A DNA stretch of 64,000 nucleotides from Triglochin maritima (Eukaryota > Streptophyta > Magnoliopsida > Alismatales > Juncaginaceae). The stretch lies in contig OY821786.1 of the NCBI GenBank assembly GCA_963682175.1, forward strand, positions 33,721,501-33,785,500, read 5' to 3'. Each line of letters opens with the position of its first letter. Position 1 is the first letter of the stretch. The position numbers were made by a program, and so were the translations under genes. Shown in pieces: positions 23,080-34,094 of the stretch. The notes beneath the pieces are model-generated. The model saw only the letters and a program-made list of their open reading frames with translations. It ran no database searches and had not been told where the DNA came from.

Positions 23080-26000
23080 TTATTGTTGATCGCACATCCC
23101 AGAGTCTTCGAGTAAGAAATTGGCCAAATCGCCTCTAAAACGGTGAAGAACCTTGCTCTGCTTCGGCTTCGTCGGATCAGCATTCTCCATCAAACGCTTG
23201 ATCCAGTACAAAACGTATGGCCCGCAGTCGTTACTCCCCGCTAGCTGTCGTTGGCTACCCTTCCTGTCAACTCTCAGTGGCCATTCGACCGCCAAAAACC
23301 CTCGCCAGAATCCCGCTATCTTAGACGCGGTGCATTCATGAGTTCCGACTAAACGGTTAGGATTTTCACCTCTTTTAAGCGTGCGGGAGATGCTGTTGTA
23401 CTGAATGAACTCTGATCGAGGTCCGTGGGCAACGAACAGAGTCCAGTGGCCGGACAAACAGCATGGCTGTGCGATGACGACTTCCTCCACATTAAGTCCT
23501 TCAATTTTTGGGAGTAAATAATCTTTCTTTATATCTTCTCCCTGTCCCTCCACAATCATTTCCGATTCGAAGGTTGATAAGCAGACCACCTTTTTTTGCC
23601 CTCCTCTTCTGACGAGTACCTCAATTAGGCCGTCAAGAGTTTCGTTGGTGATTTCTGTGCCTCGCGAAATTATTTCCTTGAGATCACCCGTGCTGATAAT
23701 GCTGAGAACCCCCCTTCAGATAATATCTTTTGCTTCTCGCTCGGGAGCCGTTGCATTCAATAAACGATGTACCTCATCATTGGTCAGCATTCTCAAGGCG
23801 GTCTCATCCACATCTGGCCTCGTGGACGAAACATGGGCGGCCAGTTCATCTTTCGCTGTTTCTTCACTGGCTTCTTCGGGCCCTTTTGTTTTTGTGGTGG
23901 CTTCTTCGGCCTCCTTTATTTCTTCTTGTTTTTCTGCGGCAATCTTCTGTGCCTCATCTTGGCCAGATTTGCTTTGCGCTTCGTCTATGTGTTCTGTGCG
24001 CAAGCGTGGTTTAATGGTCCGTATTTTTTGAGGGTGCAAAAGTGGAAGCGCAACCCCAGCCTTCCTCTTTCTTTCCTCCTGTCTCCTCATAACTTCCTCC
24101 TTCCTTTCTTCCTCCTTCCTCTTCTCTCCCTCTTCCTCCCTCCGCTTTTTTCTCTCTTCCTCCGTCCTCTTCTCTCCCTCTTCCTCCTTCCTCTTGTTCC
24201 TGTCTTCCTCCTCCCTCTTCTTCCTCTCTTCCTCCCTCCGCCTTTTTCTCTCTTCCTCCTTCCTCGTCTTCCTCTCTTCCTCCTCCCTCTTATTCCTCTC
24301 ATCCTCCTCCTCCCTCCTCTTTTTTCTCTCTTCCTCCTTCCTCTTCCTCCTCCCTCTTATTCCTCTCATCCTCCTCCCTCCTCTTCTTCTCATCCTCCTC
24401 CTCCCTTCTCTTCCTCTCTTCCTCCTCCCTCCTCTTCCTCTCTTCCTCCTCCCTCTTATGCTTCTCATCCTCCTCCCTCTTCTTCTTCTCATCCTCCTCC
24501 CTCTTATTCCTCTCATTCTCCTCCCTCTTCTTCTTCTCTTCCTCCTCCCTCTTCTCCCTCTCTTCCTTGTTCCTCTTCTTCCTTTCTTCCTCCTCTCTCT
24601 TCTCCCTCTCTTCCTCCTCTCTCTTCTCCCTCTCCTCCGCCTCCCTCTTACTTCTCTCTTCCTCCTCCCTCTTTTCCCTCTCCTCCGCCTCCCTCTTATT
24701 TCTCTCTTCCTCCTCCCTCTCTTCCCTCTCCTCCGCCTCCCTCTTATTTCTCTCTTCCTCCTCCCTCTTTTCCCTCTCTTCCTCCTCCCCACGGACTCTC
24801 AGCTCACGACACTCTTCTTGAGAGATCCGGAGTTCTTCCTCCAGGTTGTTAATTTTAACGGTCGCCTCCCTAAGTGCTGCTTCGGCTCGCAGCCATTTCG
24901 TCTTCACCTCACTAAGTTCCAACTCTTGTAGCAGTGGGTCACATGGAATGCTGCATTCACTGAGTTGTATCCTTGGTAGAGTGGATGTTGAAGGTGTTTC
25001 CTTCGAGGCGACCGTTGCTTCTGCAGGAGTTGAAGGTGTTTCCTTCGCTGCGGGAGTTGCTGCTGCAGGAGGAAATTGATCCTCTGACAACAGTGAATGC
25101 TCCCGTGCACTGAGTTTTGGGGTGCCCTTCAACTCAAATTGGCCCGAGTATATCCGGGACAAGTTGATGCCTCGATCTTCCCATTTTATAAGGATTTGGC
25201 GTCTGCTAAACATTTCGGTCCAACACTTGAACCGTGGAAATGCTGACCGGGGATCCCCCAATTTGAACTTCTCGCAAAGCCACACCTGAAAACAGGAATG
25301 AGTTAAAAAACAGAAACATAACTTCCCCAGGACAGTCTCATAACGTTAATCAGAAAGACCAAACACTAATTCCGGACAGACACAACTCTTATTCTGGACA
25401 GACACAACTCTTATTCCGGACAGACGCAGACGTATTCCGGACATACAAATTACTTATTCCGGACAGACACAAGACGTATTCCGGACAGACAAGACACTCA
25501 TTCCGGACACATACAGGACTATTCCGGACTGGCAACACACTTATTCCGGACAGGCAACACACTTATTCCGGACAGAGACAACACTCATTCCGGACAACCT
25601 CAAGACACTTATTCCGGACAGAGACAACACTATTGAGGACAGACACAAAACTTATCCCGGACAGACACAAGACTTATTCCGGACAGAGACAACACTATTC
25701 AGGACAGACACAAGACTTATCGCGGACAGACACAAGACGTATTCCGGACAGACAAGACAATCATTCCGGACACATACATGACTATTCCGGACAGGCAACA
25801 CACTTATTCCGGACATAAACCAACACACTTACTCCGGACTGACACAACACTCATTCCGGACAACCACAAGACACTTATTCCGGACAACCTCAAGACACTT
25901 ATTCCGGACAGAGACAACACTATTCAGGACAGACACAAGACGTATTCCGGACAGACACAAGACGTATTCCGGACAGGCAAGACAATCATTCCGGACACAT

Positions 26001-26863
26001 ATAGGACTATTCCGGACAGGCAACACACTTATTCCGGACATAAACCAACACTACTCCGGACTGACACAACACTCATTCCGGACCAAGATGCTTACTTGTA
26101 ATACGGCAACGCAACCAGACACGTAGCCCTGCTTCATAGAGAAGTTCGCTGACGATCTCCTCCTCGAGAGGTCCCGTTGGGCTTCCTCCAGGCCTTCAAC
26201 CAAGAAAGTGTGAACCGCATTTGCCCACGCATATCTCTTGAGGCGCTTGAGGTTCTTAAGGTGTTTCGTGTACCACGCTTTAGTTCGCAGTGATCCATCG
26301 AAGAACAAAAAATGATTGAAAATCATAGAAATAAGGAGTCGGACGTGCTCCTCCTCCTCGCCCATCTTGCTCGTGGCGGTAAGATGACCCAGTAGCTGGG
26401 TGTTGTCGAGGTTAACCCCGTCACGTTTCTCTACGTACATGGCATCCATATCCACTCTCTGCCCATGTACTCTTAGTCCAAGTAGAAGGGCGACGTCTTC
26501 TACCGTAAATGGGACCACCCCAGTGGCTATTCTCAGACCGACTTCATGGGCGTCGAAGTGTTCGACGAACCAACCCAGTATCTCGTTGTCAGTTGTGACG
26601 TGAGGAAAGCTGAGGAAGTGACCGAAAGGCGTCCGTTGGAAGACATTTTTCTCCTCCTCCTTCATCCGGTCGAACTGCTTGTGAAGGGCCGCGAAACCGC
26701 ACTTGGTTTCGCGGAAGTAGTACGTGCTTCCCTTAAACCACACAAAAAATTGTTAGAGGCCAATAATGAACCTTAAAATGAACCAGAAAGAACATGGTTG
26801 ACAAAACACCTGCGCGGCTACAATTTCAGGAGCAATGGAGGTTTCAGGTAGAGAAGGATCCAT
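23080..26863 (-). pseudogene. PMD-like / coiled coil / Ulp1 protease gene of the MULE
   Basis: Exon 1 26810-26863 (MDPSLPETSIAPEIVAAQ), exon 2 26096-26731, exon 3 23080-25285, joined with GT-AG borders in phase 0. Exon 2 resembles the plant mobile domain (VGLRIATGVVPFTVEDVALL then LGLRVHG). Exon 3 starts VWLCEKFKLG, has a leucine-rich coiled coil, then about 200-250 residues of K/R-R-E-E-E repeats, and ends in a C48 (SUMO protease-type) domain with His in SGHWTLFVAHG and Cys in GSNDCGPYVLYW. Two breaks: a frameshift of one base in the GAGGAA-rich repeat near 24340, and an in-frame TGA at 23716-23718, after which the same frame resumes (RGVLSIISTG). Either could be a sequencing error, the first especially. 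In related elements such proteins are thought to serve the transposon; the exact role is unknown. Confidence 0.75.
25365..26092 (-). repeat. 22-bp TCCGG minisatellite, block 4 (intron 2 of PMD-Ulp1 gene)
   Basis: About 33 monomers, plus strand ATTCCGGACAGACACAAGAC and variants, 20-22 bp apart. It fills the intron between exons 2 and 3 of the minus-strand gene. Read in that gene's sense strand it is GTCTGTCCGGAAT, the same sense orientation as block 2 in the transposase intron. Confidence 0.93.
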
Positions 26864-27215
26864 TTTCGCCTTGTCTTGGTTTTCGTTACTGGAATGGAAA
26901 GGTTTTGGAGCAATGAAGGTTTTGGATGAGCGTATGGAAAGGAACTCCGGGTGAAATGGGGAAAGTTACTTGAATGCTGTACCGCCGCTACTGATGTACG
27001 TGAAGTCGAACCGTCTAATCGTGATTTAGGGAAATGAACCGTCGCACGGAAATGAACCGTCGCACCCAACAAATCGTGATTTAGGGAAATGAACCGTCGC
27101 ACCCAACAATTCGTAATTTACATTTCCCCGCGCAGAAGTTTTGGTTGACTGGACGCTGAACTGGCAGCTGACGTGTTATTCCACGTAGGACGCGTCACGG
27201 ACGCTCGCGTCCGTA

Positions 27216-28653
27216 TATAACTACTCTTTTAAGAATTACTCAGACTTGCGATTCCAAATTGTCGACTAATGAGTAGTATAGTTTTTGTTTCTGGTAGGAG
27301 GTTTCTTCCTCGGATTTTTCCTTTCGAAACATGTAGGTGCAGGCCTCACAGACGTGTCAATCATTTTTAAACATTAGGTATTTCATCACTTCTTCTGATG
27401 GTACATTTTTATACTTACGGTTGACTTTTTTTAAACACCATATTTGTCATTTTTACGGGTGTCTGTGACATCCGCGTCCACTAAACATTTTCTTTTCTTT
27501 TGCAGTGCAAACGACAATACGATTTAAACACGATTCCAGCTAAAATATATGTTATGTAAATGATTATTAGGCATTGAAATGGAATAACAACGTAAGTGTA
27601 GTATTGGTGTTGCAACTTGCAAGCGAACATGACTACCTCGCTTTGCGAGTGAGTCGTGGTTTCAAAGAGGGTGACTCGACACTGAGTATTGTTTGTGTAC
27701 ATTTTGAGTCCAATTGGAGTTTGATCCTAAGAATTGAGGGAATAATCCACTCCCTCGAATTAGTTGTGTTGCATCTAGAGGTAGGACTGAGAAAAACCGG
27801 TTCGAATAGAAATTTTGGTCCAAGGTTTTTCTCAAATTGGAGTTCGATCGTAAGAATTGAGGGAATAATCCACTCTCTCGGTCCAAGGTTTTCCACAAAT
27901 TCGGGTTCAGTCGAATCCGGACCGAATATATAAATATATTTTTTATTTAATATTTTTACATTTGGTTAAGATGTATAGCATAAATTGCTTAAATTTCAAC
28001 TGATCTACAAGTTAATATACGTATTAACACCATTTAGTACAATAGCTTACCATAATTTTCATTATTCAAACAAAAAACACACTAAATAAAGTGTTTTTAG
28101 TAAATAAAATTTATTAAAAGTAACTTTGAGTTCGAATCGGTCCCGTCTGGTCTCCGGACCGAACCCGAGCAATTCGATCCGGTCTTCGATCCCTGGGATT
28201 CCCGGATTTGGATTTCGGTCCAGTCTCGCTCGATCCACCTAGACCAATGTTCAGCCCTACCAAGAGATGTAAGTTTTGTCTTCTTTTGTTTGTGCAAGCG
28301 ATACAAAATAGTAGTACGATTTAAACACAATTTGACCTGAGATATTTGTAAATGAATATTCATTGGATTGGAGTAACCGATACAAAATGGTAGTACGATT
28401 TAAACACGGTCTGACTTGAGATAACCTTTTGTAGATGACTAGGCATTGAAGTGGAGTAAGCGATACAAAACGGTAGTATGATTTAAACATGATCCGAATT
28501 GAAATATGTTTTTCTAGATGACTAAGCATTGGTGATTCGAGACTCAACTTTAAAAATCAGACTGAACAAACACCTCAACCCGATTTTACTAGGAACCGAT
28601 ATGTTTTTGGAGGTATAAGGATGGGATTGGATTGGTTCAGTTCAAATTTGAGG
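27216..28653. other. unclassified repeat-rich spacer
   Basis: GAATTGAGGGAATAATCCAC occurs twice (about 27733 and 27856). At 28130-28260 a CCGGACCGAACC/GGATTTCGGTCC-rich stretch ends GACCAATGTTCAGCCCTACC, like an end of an old hAT-type element. Nothing coding is supported. Confidence 0.4.
28293..28535 (+). repeat. three imperfect ~80-bp tandem repeats
   Basis: Each unit carries GTAAGCGATACAAAATGGTA-like sequence followed by GTACGATTTAAACAC and a GATGACTAGGCATTG-like end. Units start near 28297, 28376 and 28458. A fourth, isolated copy lies at about 27505-27580, 800 bp away. Origin unknown. Confidence 0.7.
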
Positions 28654-28658
28654 GTTTA

Positions 28659-30197
28659 TGTTGGCTTTTTGGCCTTAATCCTTGTTTTGATGATTTAATC
28701 AACATAATCTTAATCATAAGTAATGTAGAGTAACACACATATTGCATTGCATATATATTGCATGTGCTAACCTCTACAGGTGATCAAGACTCATGGAAGG
28801 AAGGAAATCAAGTCAAGATTTGTAATAAAGCTATATGAAGATTTGTAATCTTGATTTTATTTTGAGTCTTAGGAACATGTGTAAATTGAGCATACAAGAG
28901 CTAAAAACTTATCACATTCACACTAGGTTCCCTGTAGGAGTCACACACAAAATCTCATATCATTTGGACTCCATTAGATCACCCAAACCTTAGTTGGAAA
29001 TCACTTTAAACCTAAACCCAGTATTCCTGTGTGAACCGGTCGACCGAACCAGTTCTCAGTTCGACCGGTTTATAACAGACTCTCCACAGTGATTTTTTCG
29101 AACTCTACCGGTCGACTGGTTCTATCGTTTCGGTCGACCGATCCCGATTTTTTATATGGTCGTTTTCTTTGTCGTATTCCTATAACAGTCGTATTCGTAT
29201 AAAACAAACTTAACCCCAAAATACATTCGGTAACCGGTCGAACGACGACCTTGTTTCGGTCGACCGGTTGAACACTTATTCTGTCCCTGCTATCGGTCGA
29301 CACACTCTTCGTTCGACCGATCCAACTTTATCTCAACCGAATCCCCTTAACGGTCGACTGCCCCATATTTTGGTTCGACCGTTCACTTAAGTAAAGTTGA
29401 GTTCTAGCCCGTTTGTCGGACCGATTATTTATTTTGTTCGACCGTTCTCTTTGAAATCAAGTTAACGGTCGACCGGTTTATTAGTTTCGGTCGACCGGTT
29501 CTGGACAGATTTGCAGCCCGATTTTCTGCTTTGTGTATCTTACACAAAATCCAACCAAATCTATCCCCAACGGCTAGAATACCTTAGGAGCTTATAAATA
29601 GAGGATCAAGACCTGTTGTTAACATAACTCTCCAACTCTAATTGTCCCAATACATTAGAGAGAAACCTCAATCCTCAAAGCTCCCATTTCTACACTCCAT
29701 AAGCCTAAACTACACACACTTGTTCAATCACTCATCCTACTCAAAGTGTGCTCAATTAGAGAGTGAATCTCACTCAGTTACATTTGTTGTCAAGAGAGCA
29801 AGGGTCTTGGTGAAAGCCCAAGACACAAGTATAGACTTCAGTGAGAGCCCGAAGTAATCCTTCTCGGATTGTGAGAAGAGGATTCCAAGCTCGGCGAGGG
29901 TTGTTCGCGAGTTTAACGGTTGTAAGGCGTTGTCTCCCGGCCCGGAGCGGGGAGCGGATAGTGAAGTCGTAGGCGGAGCTCGCGGAGTCGAGCGGAGCTT
30001 GGAAGAGAGGACTAGGACCCGGGTGGGGTGCCGAACCTCTATAAAATCCCCCGTGTCATTGCGGTTTGCATTATCTTCCTCTACTCACTTGTTTAGTTTT
30101 AATTTCCGCTGCATTTCTTTGATTGTCTAAGCAAGTAGGTAATTAGCATTAAATTGTTAATTAGAGTTTGTGGACTCATAACCCACACAATCCAACA
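28659..30197 (+). mobile_element. solo LTR (Copia-type), TSD GTTTA
   Basis: 1,539 bp, starting TGTTGGCTTTTTGGCC and ending CACACAATCCAACA, with TGTTGG/CCAACA end inversion. Perfect 5-bp direct repeats GTTTA flank it at 28654-28658 and 30198-30202. It has an LTR-like promoter (CTTATAAATAGAGG at about 29591). No internal domain follows, so it is a solo LTR left by recombination. The same LTR family brackets the Copia remnant at 54.5-62 kb on the minus strand. Confidence 0.85.
29030..29515. promoter_or_regulatory. cluster of CGGTCGACCG-like palindromes in the LTR
   Basis: About 14 full or half sites of YGGTCGACCR in 480 bp, upstream of the LTR TATA box. Many are perfect 8-10-bp palindromes, spaced roughly 20-50 bp. 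This looks like a binding-site array or a recombination-shaped repeat; no protein is known to me for it. Confidence 0.6.
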
Positions 30198-30202
30198 GTT
30201 TA

Positions 30203-31109
30203 TTGAGCCAAAATAGAAATAATTTTTGGTGAAAATATTCTAATCAAACCCATGTTGGGGGAATTATCAGCTAGCTTGGTTTGAGACACCACACAAAACT
30301 TATATAAGCAACACATTGAGTGCATGATTCGCACCCCAAGAGGAGGTTGCGGCAAAAAGTGCGGCACAAATATATAGTTGGTGGAGATAATGCAAGGTTG
30401 TGTGTTAAGGTTTACAGAAAGAGTAATAGAGTAGTTAGTTGTTGGATGGGTGAGCGATCGTGAGAAGATGACTTTAACCGATGCAAATTTTCTCTTTATC
30501 AATAAAATCTAAAGTTTGTGTATTTCACATGCTGTGGGTTTTCCCCAAATTGTGAGGATCTTTTGCGTATATATGTCTCCTCTTGTGGTTTTGTTTCTTC
30601 TCGTGTGTTGTCATTGTCGATACTATTACGCTATGAGTGATCGAGGTGGACGTTGAATACCTAACATTACAAAAGTAACTTATTATTGGCGCAAAAGCAA
30701 AGAATCCACCAAGAAAACTAGTTTTCTAACTTATTATATCTCGAAATTAATCAAAGAGATATTCATATAACTTTATTAACAAATATTCATAAAGGCTAGT
30801 ACATCCAAATAAGAAAATGTTTTTCAATTGTAAGCTATGAAGACAAAAAAAGTATATATTTAGAAAATATACACCCAAATATTCATTAAAACTAATCTTG
30901 ACGCCAAAGTGGTATTATACCTAGAAACTCTTCGTAAAACTGTGGGTGAATTTTCTAATTATTTTAAAATAAAAGAAATCAAGCTAACAATCATATAATG
31001 CACGTGCAGAACTGCAAATATGTGCACATGTGGTTAAACAAACGAACATGCGTACGAACATAACCGCTTTTGTACTTCGCCTAACCGTTTGTACTCATTT
31101 TTGTGTACA
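30203..31109. other. spacer, nothing recognised
   Basis: AT-rich sequence between the solo LTR and the LINE tail. I see no coding, RNA or repeat signal. Confidence 0.4.
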
Positions 31110-34094
31110 TTTGTTTTTTGTTTTTTTTTGAGAATTTTCCAATAATGCATTAATAAAATTTTCACCTAAGACGCAAGTTGGGTCGATTCCAACTTTCTTC
31201 CATAATGTTTCCTTCGTGAGAATCTTATTCTCACATAGAAGCCATAGCCAGGTCCGCACTTTTGGTGGGCATATTGTTTTCCATATCAAACGCATTGCTT
31301 TGTATTTCTCACATGTTCCTACGAAGATGTTATATAAGCTCCAGGTTGAGAAGACTCCTTTCTTGGAGGGTACCCATTGTCTCCTATCACGTTCTAATGA
31401 AGATGCAATGGAGATAAGGATAGAGTAAATTCTGCATAGTTGATCTTCCAGTGGTCCATTGAAGTATTTTTTTAAGCCATGACTGACTGAGGGGATCACC
31501 CCTTACGAAAGACGTTATAGTGATCCATGGTTGCTTTGCTGAGTATATCATTTCAAGCAGTTGCTAAAGGTTCTTCTAGCAACCATTTGTCATACCATAG
31601 CATCGTATTCTCCTCATTCTCCACTATCACTTTACTAAAATTACAAAGTAAAAGAATAAGATTAATGAGACCCTTGAGGATCGACGAGCATTTGTTCCTT
31701 TCCTTAGGGAAGATTCCAAGTCGTGAGGTATTATGATGGTATTTGTTGCCTATGATATCTTGACAAAGACTTTTTGACCCTGTCAACTTGTGCCACAATT
31801 CCTTTGCACGAAGGCTGAGACTATGGGCTTCCAAGCCGAGTATCCCTATACCTCCATTCTTTTTGGGCTTACATACTTTACTCCATTTCACTAGGTTTTT
31901 CACCTTTGAAGTTTAGCAAATTGTTCCATAAAAAATTCCACCTTATTTTGTATATTTCTTCAATCACTCCTTTAGGCAGTTGAAGACAACTCATGTTGTA
32001 TGTTGTTGTATGTGTTATGAGTATGATGACATTTATCATCGTACTTCTTCCTGCGATAGATATATTTTTTGTCTTCCAACTGCCCACCTTTTGTTTCATT
32101 TTAGTGAGGATGGGCTCCGACAGCTTGTTCGGTCCCTTCCTGGGTTGAAGAGGAACTCCCAGATACTTGAATGGCATGCGTTCCTCTTGGCAACCTAATA
32201 TACATTGTAGCTCTTTCGTACGGTGTCCGGGGAGGTATATGCCACAAATACTTGATTTTTCGAAGTTTATTTTAAACCCCGATATTGCTTCGAAGATGAC
32301 TAATATCTTTTTCATATTGATGCTATTTTCTTGTTTTGGGCTAAGGAACACAATTGTATCATCTGCAAATTGGAGATTCAAGACTTTGAAGTTTTAGGAC
32401 TCAATTTTTAAGCATTTTACGAGGCCATTTTGCATCCCTAGTCGAACACATGTTGCTCAAATAGTTTGCTACTATGATGAAAAGGTGTGGGGACAAATGG
32501 TCTCCTTGTCTTAGTCTGTTTTGACTATTGAAGTAACATTCTGGTGTTCTGTTGACTAAAATCGAGGCTTTGGATGTTGTGATACATGTTTCTATCTCTT
32601 GACACCATAATAGGGGAAAGCCCAAAGATTTAATATTTCATAATAGGAAGTCTCAAGAAATTTTGTCAAAGACTTTTTCAAAGTCTAGTTTGAGAACTAT
32701 CCCTGGGTTTTTTTCATTATGCGTGTCATGTACCATTTCATGGGCCGATACTAATGTATCTATTATTTGTCGTCCTTTCATAAAAGTTGTCTGAGTAGGG
32801 AGGATAACATATGCAAGTGCTAATGATAGCATATTCGCGAGAGCTTTTGCCCCGATCTTGTAGGTGCTTGTTAAAAGTGACATAGGACTCATGTCCTTAA
32901 CACTTTCAATTGCTTTTTTCTTTGGTATCAATGCAATGAAGCACTGGTTAAACTGTTTAAATTCATGATTCGTCAATTGTCTATTATGAAATTTTTGAAA
33001 AAGTGCATGTATTTGCTTTTGGAGGTTATACCAGAACTTTTGTAAGAACCCCAAGTTAAACCCATCTGGCCCAGGTGATTTTCCCAGTTTAAGGATGAAA
33101 ATTGTGTCTTTAATCTCCTTAGCGGAGAAAGGCTTTATCGTATCTGCCGACTCCTCAATTTTGTTTTCATTATATGAGCCCAATCTATATGTACTTTGAA
33201 TGTACGACCACTATTAAAGATATTTATAAAGTGTCTCACTATTTCTCCTTTTATACATTGCTTTGTGTTGCATATTTGGCCGTTAATGTTGAGTGAGTTT
33301 ATTGTACTTTGCCAATGTCTACCGTTTGCCATGCTATGAATTTTTTGTGTGTTTTGATGCCCTTCCTTCAACCATTGGATTCGGGATCGGTCTCTAATAA
33401 TTTTCTTGTTCGCTGAGTTGCATTGCATAGTCTTTTCTCAAAATGTTCATTGATATCTCTCACCATTACTAAGACCTTCTTGTTGGTCTTTTTATCTAGA
33501 GTTAAGATATCTTTTCCAATTTGCACTAATTACGCTTGCGGAAAATCCAATAGACTACTCTTGAGGTGCACCTTGATGCCTTTTTTTTATCTTCTCTCAA
33601 CACTTTATACAAGATATTCGAGTTATGATGGTTTAGCATTTTTTTGATTATCTCCTTAAGCTTTGGGTTTGTGAGTCATCGGTCTTTAAACTTAAATGTA
33701 TGATTGCCTTCTTGCACATTTTTTGTGTCAAGAACCAATGGCACATGGTCTGATTGTGCAAGAAATACCCGCACAATTTACATAAGGAAAGTTTTCTTCC
33801 CAATCCATCAAAACTATGAACCGATCCAAGTGTGCCCACGTTAGAGAGGATTGCATATCTGTCCATGTGAAGGCCATATTGGATGGTCTTATATCTATGA
33901 GAGCATGTGTTTTTATGAATTCTAAGAATAAATATATTGAGCTTAGGGAGCGAGTGTTTTGACTCATTCGTTCTAACCGATCTCAAGTAAGATTAAAATC
34001 TCCTCTTATGACCCACCCCATTCCTTGTGGGGGCACTTCATTTTCTAGTTTTCTTAGGAACTCTTGCTTTTGGTGGCTTTGACAAGGACCATAC

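Larger units (their letters stand above)
18764..27215. mobile_element. Mutator-like element with transposase and PMD-Ulp1 gene
   Basis: About 8.4 kb holding a plus-strand MULE transposase and a converging minus-strand gene that ends in a Ulp1 protease. Both ends carry CGCGTCACGGACGCT (18764-18778 and 27191-27205) in the same orientation. The right end also forms the hairpin ACGGACGC-TC-GCGTCCGT. I found neither long terminal inverted repeats nor a 9-11-bp target duplication, so the exact ends are open; this would fit a non-TIR (VANDAL or Kaonashi-type) MULE. All its large non-coding parts are 22-bp minisatellite blocks. Confidence 0.75.

Noticed and set aside
23767..24931. Long plus-strand frames rich in Ser, Leu and Pro
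   Set aside because: Antisense of the GAGGAA-rich coiled-coil repeat of the minus-strand Ulp1 gene.
29930..30130. 66-codon frame in the solo LTR
   Set aside because: Lies in the U5 part of an LTR; Gly/Arg-rich and without a domain.
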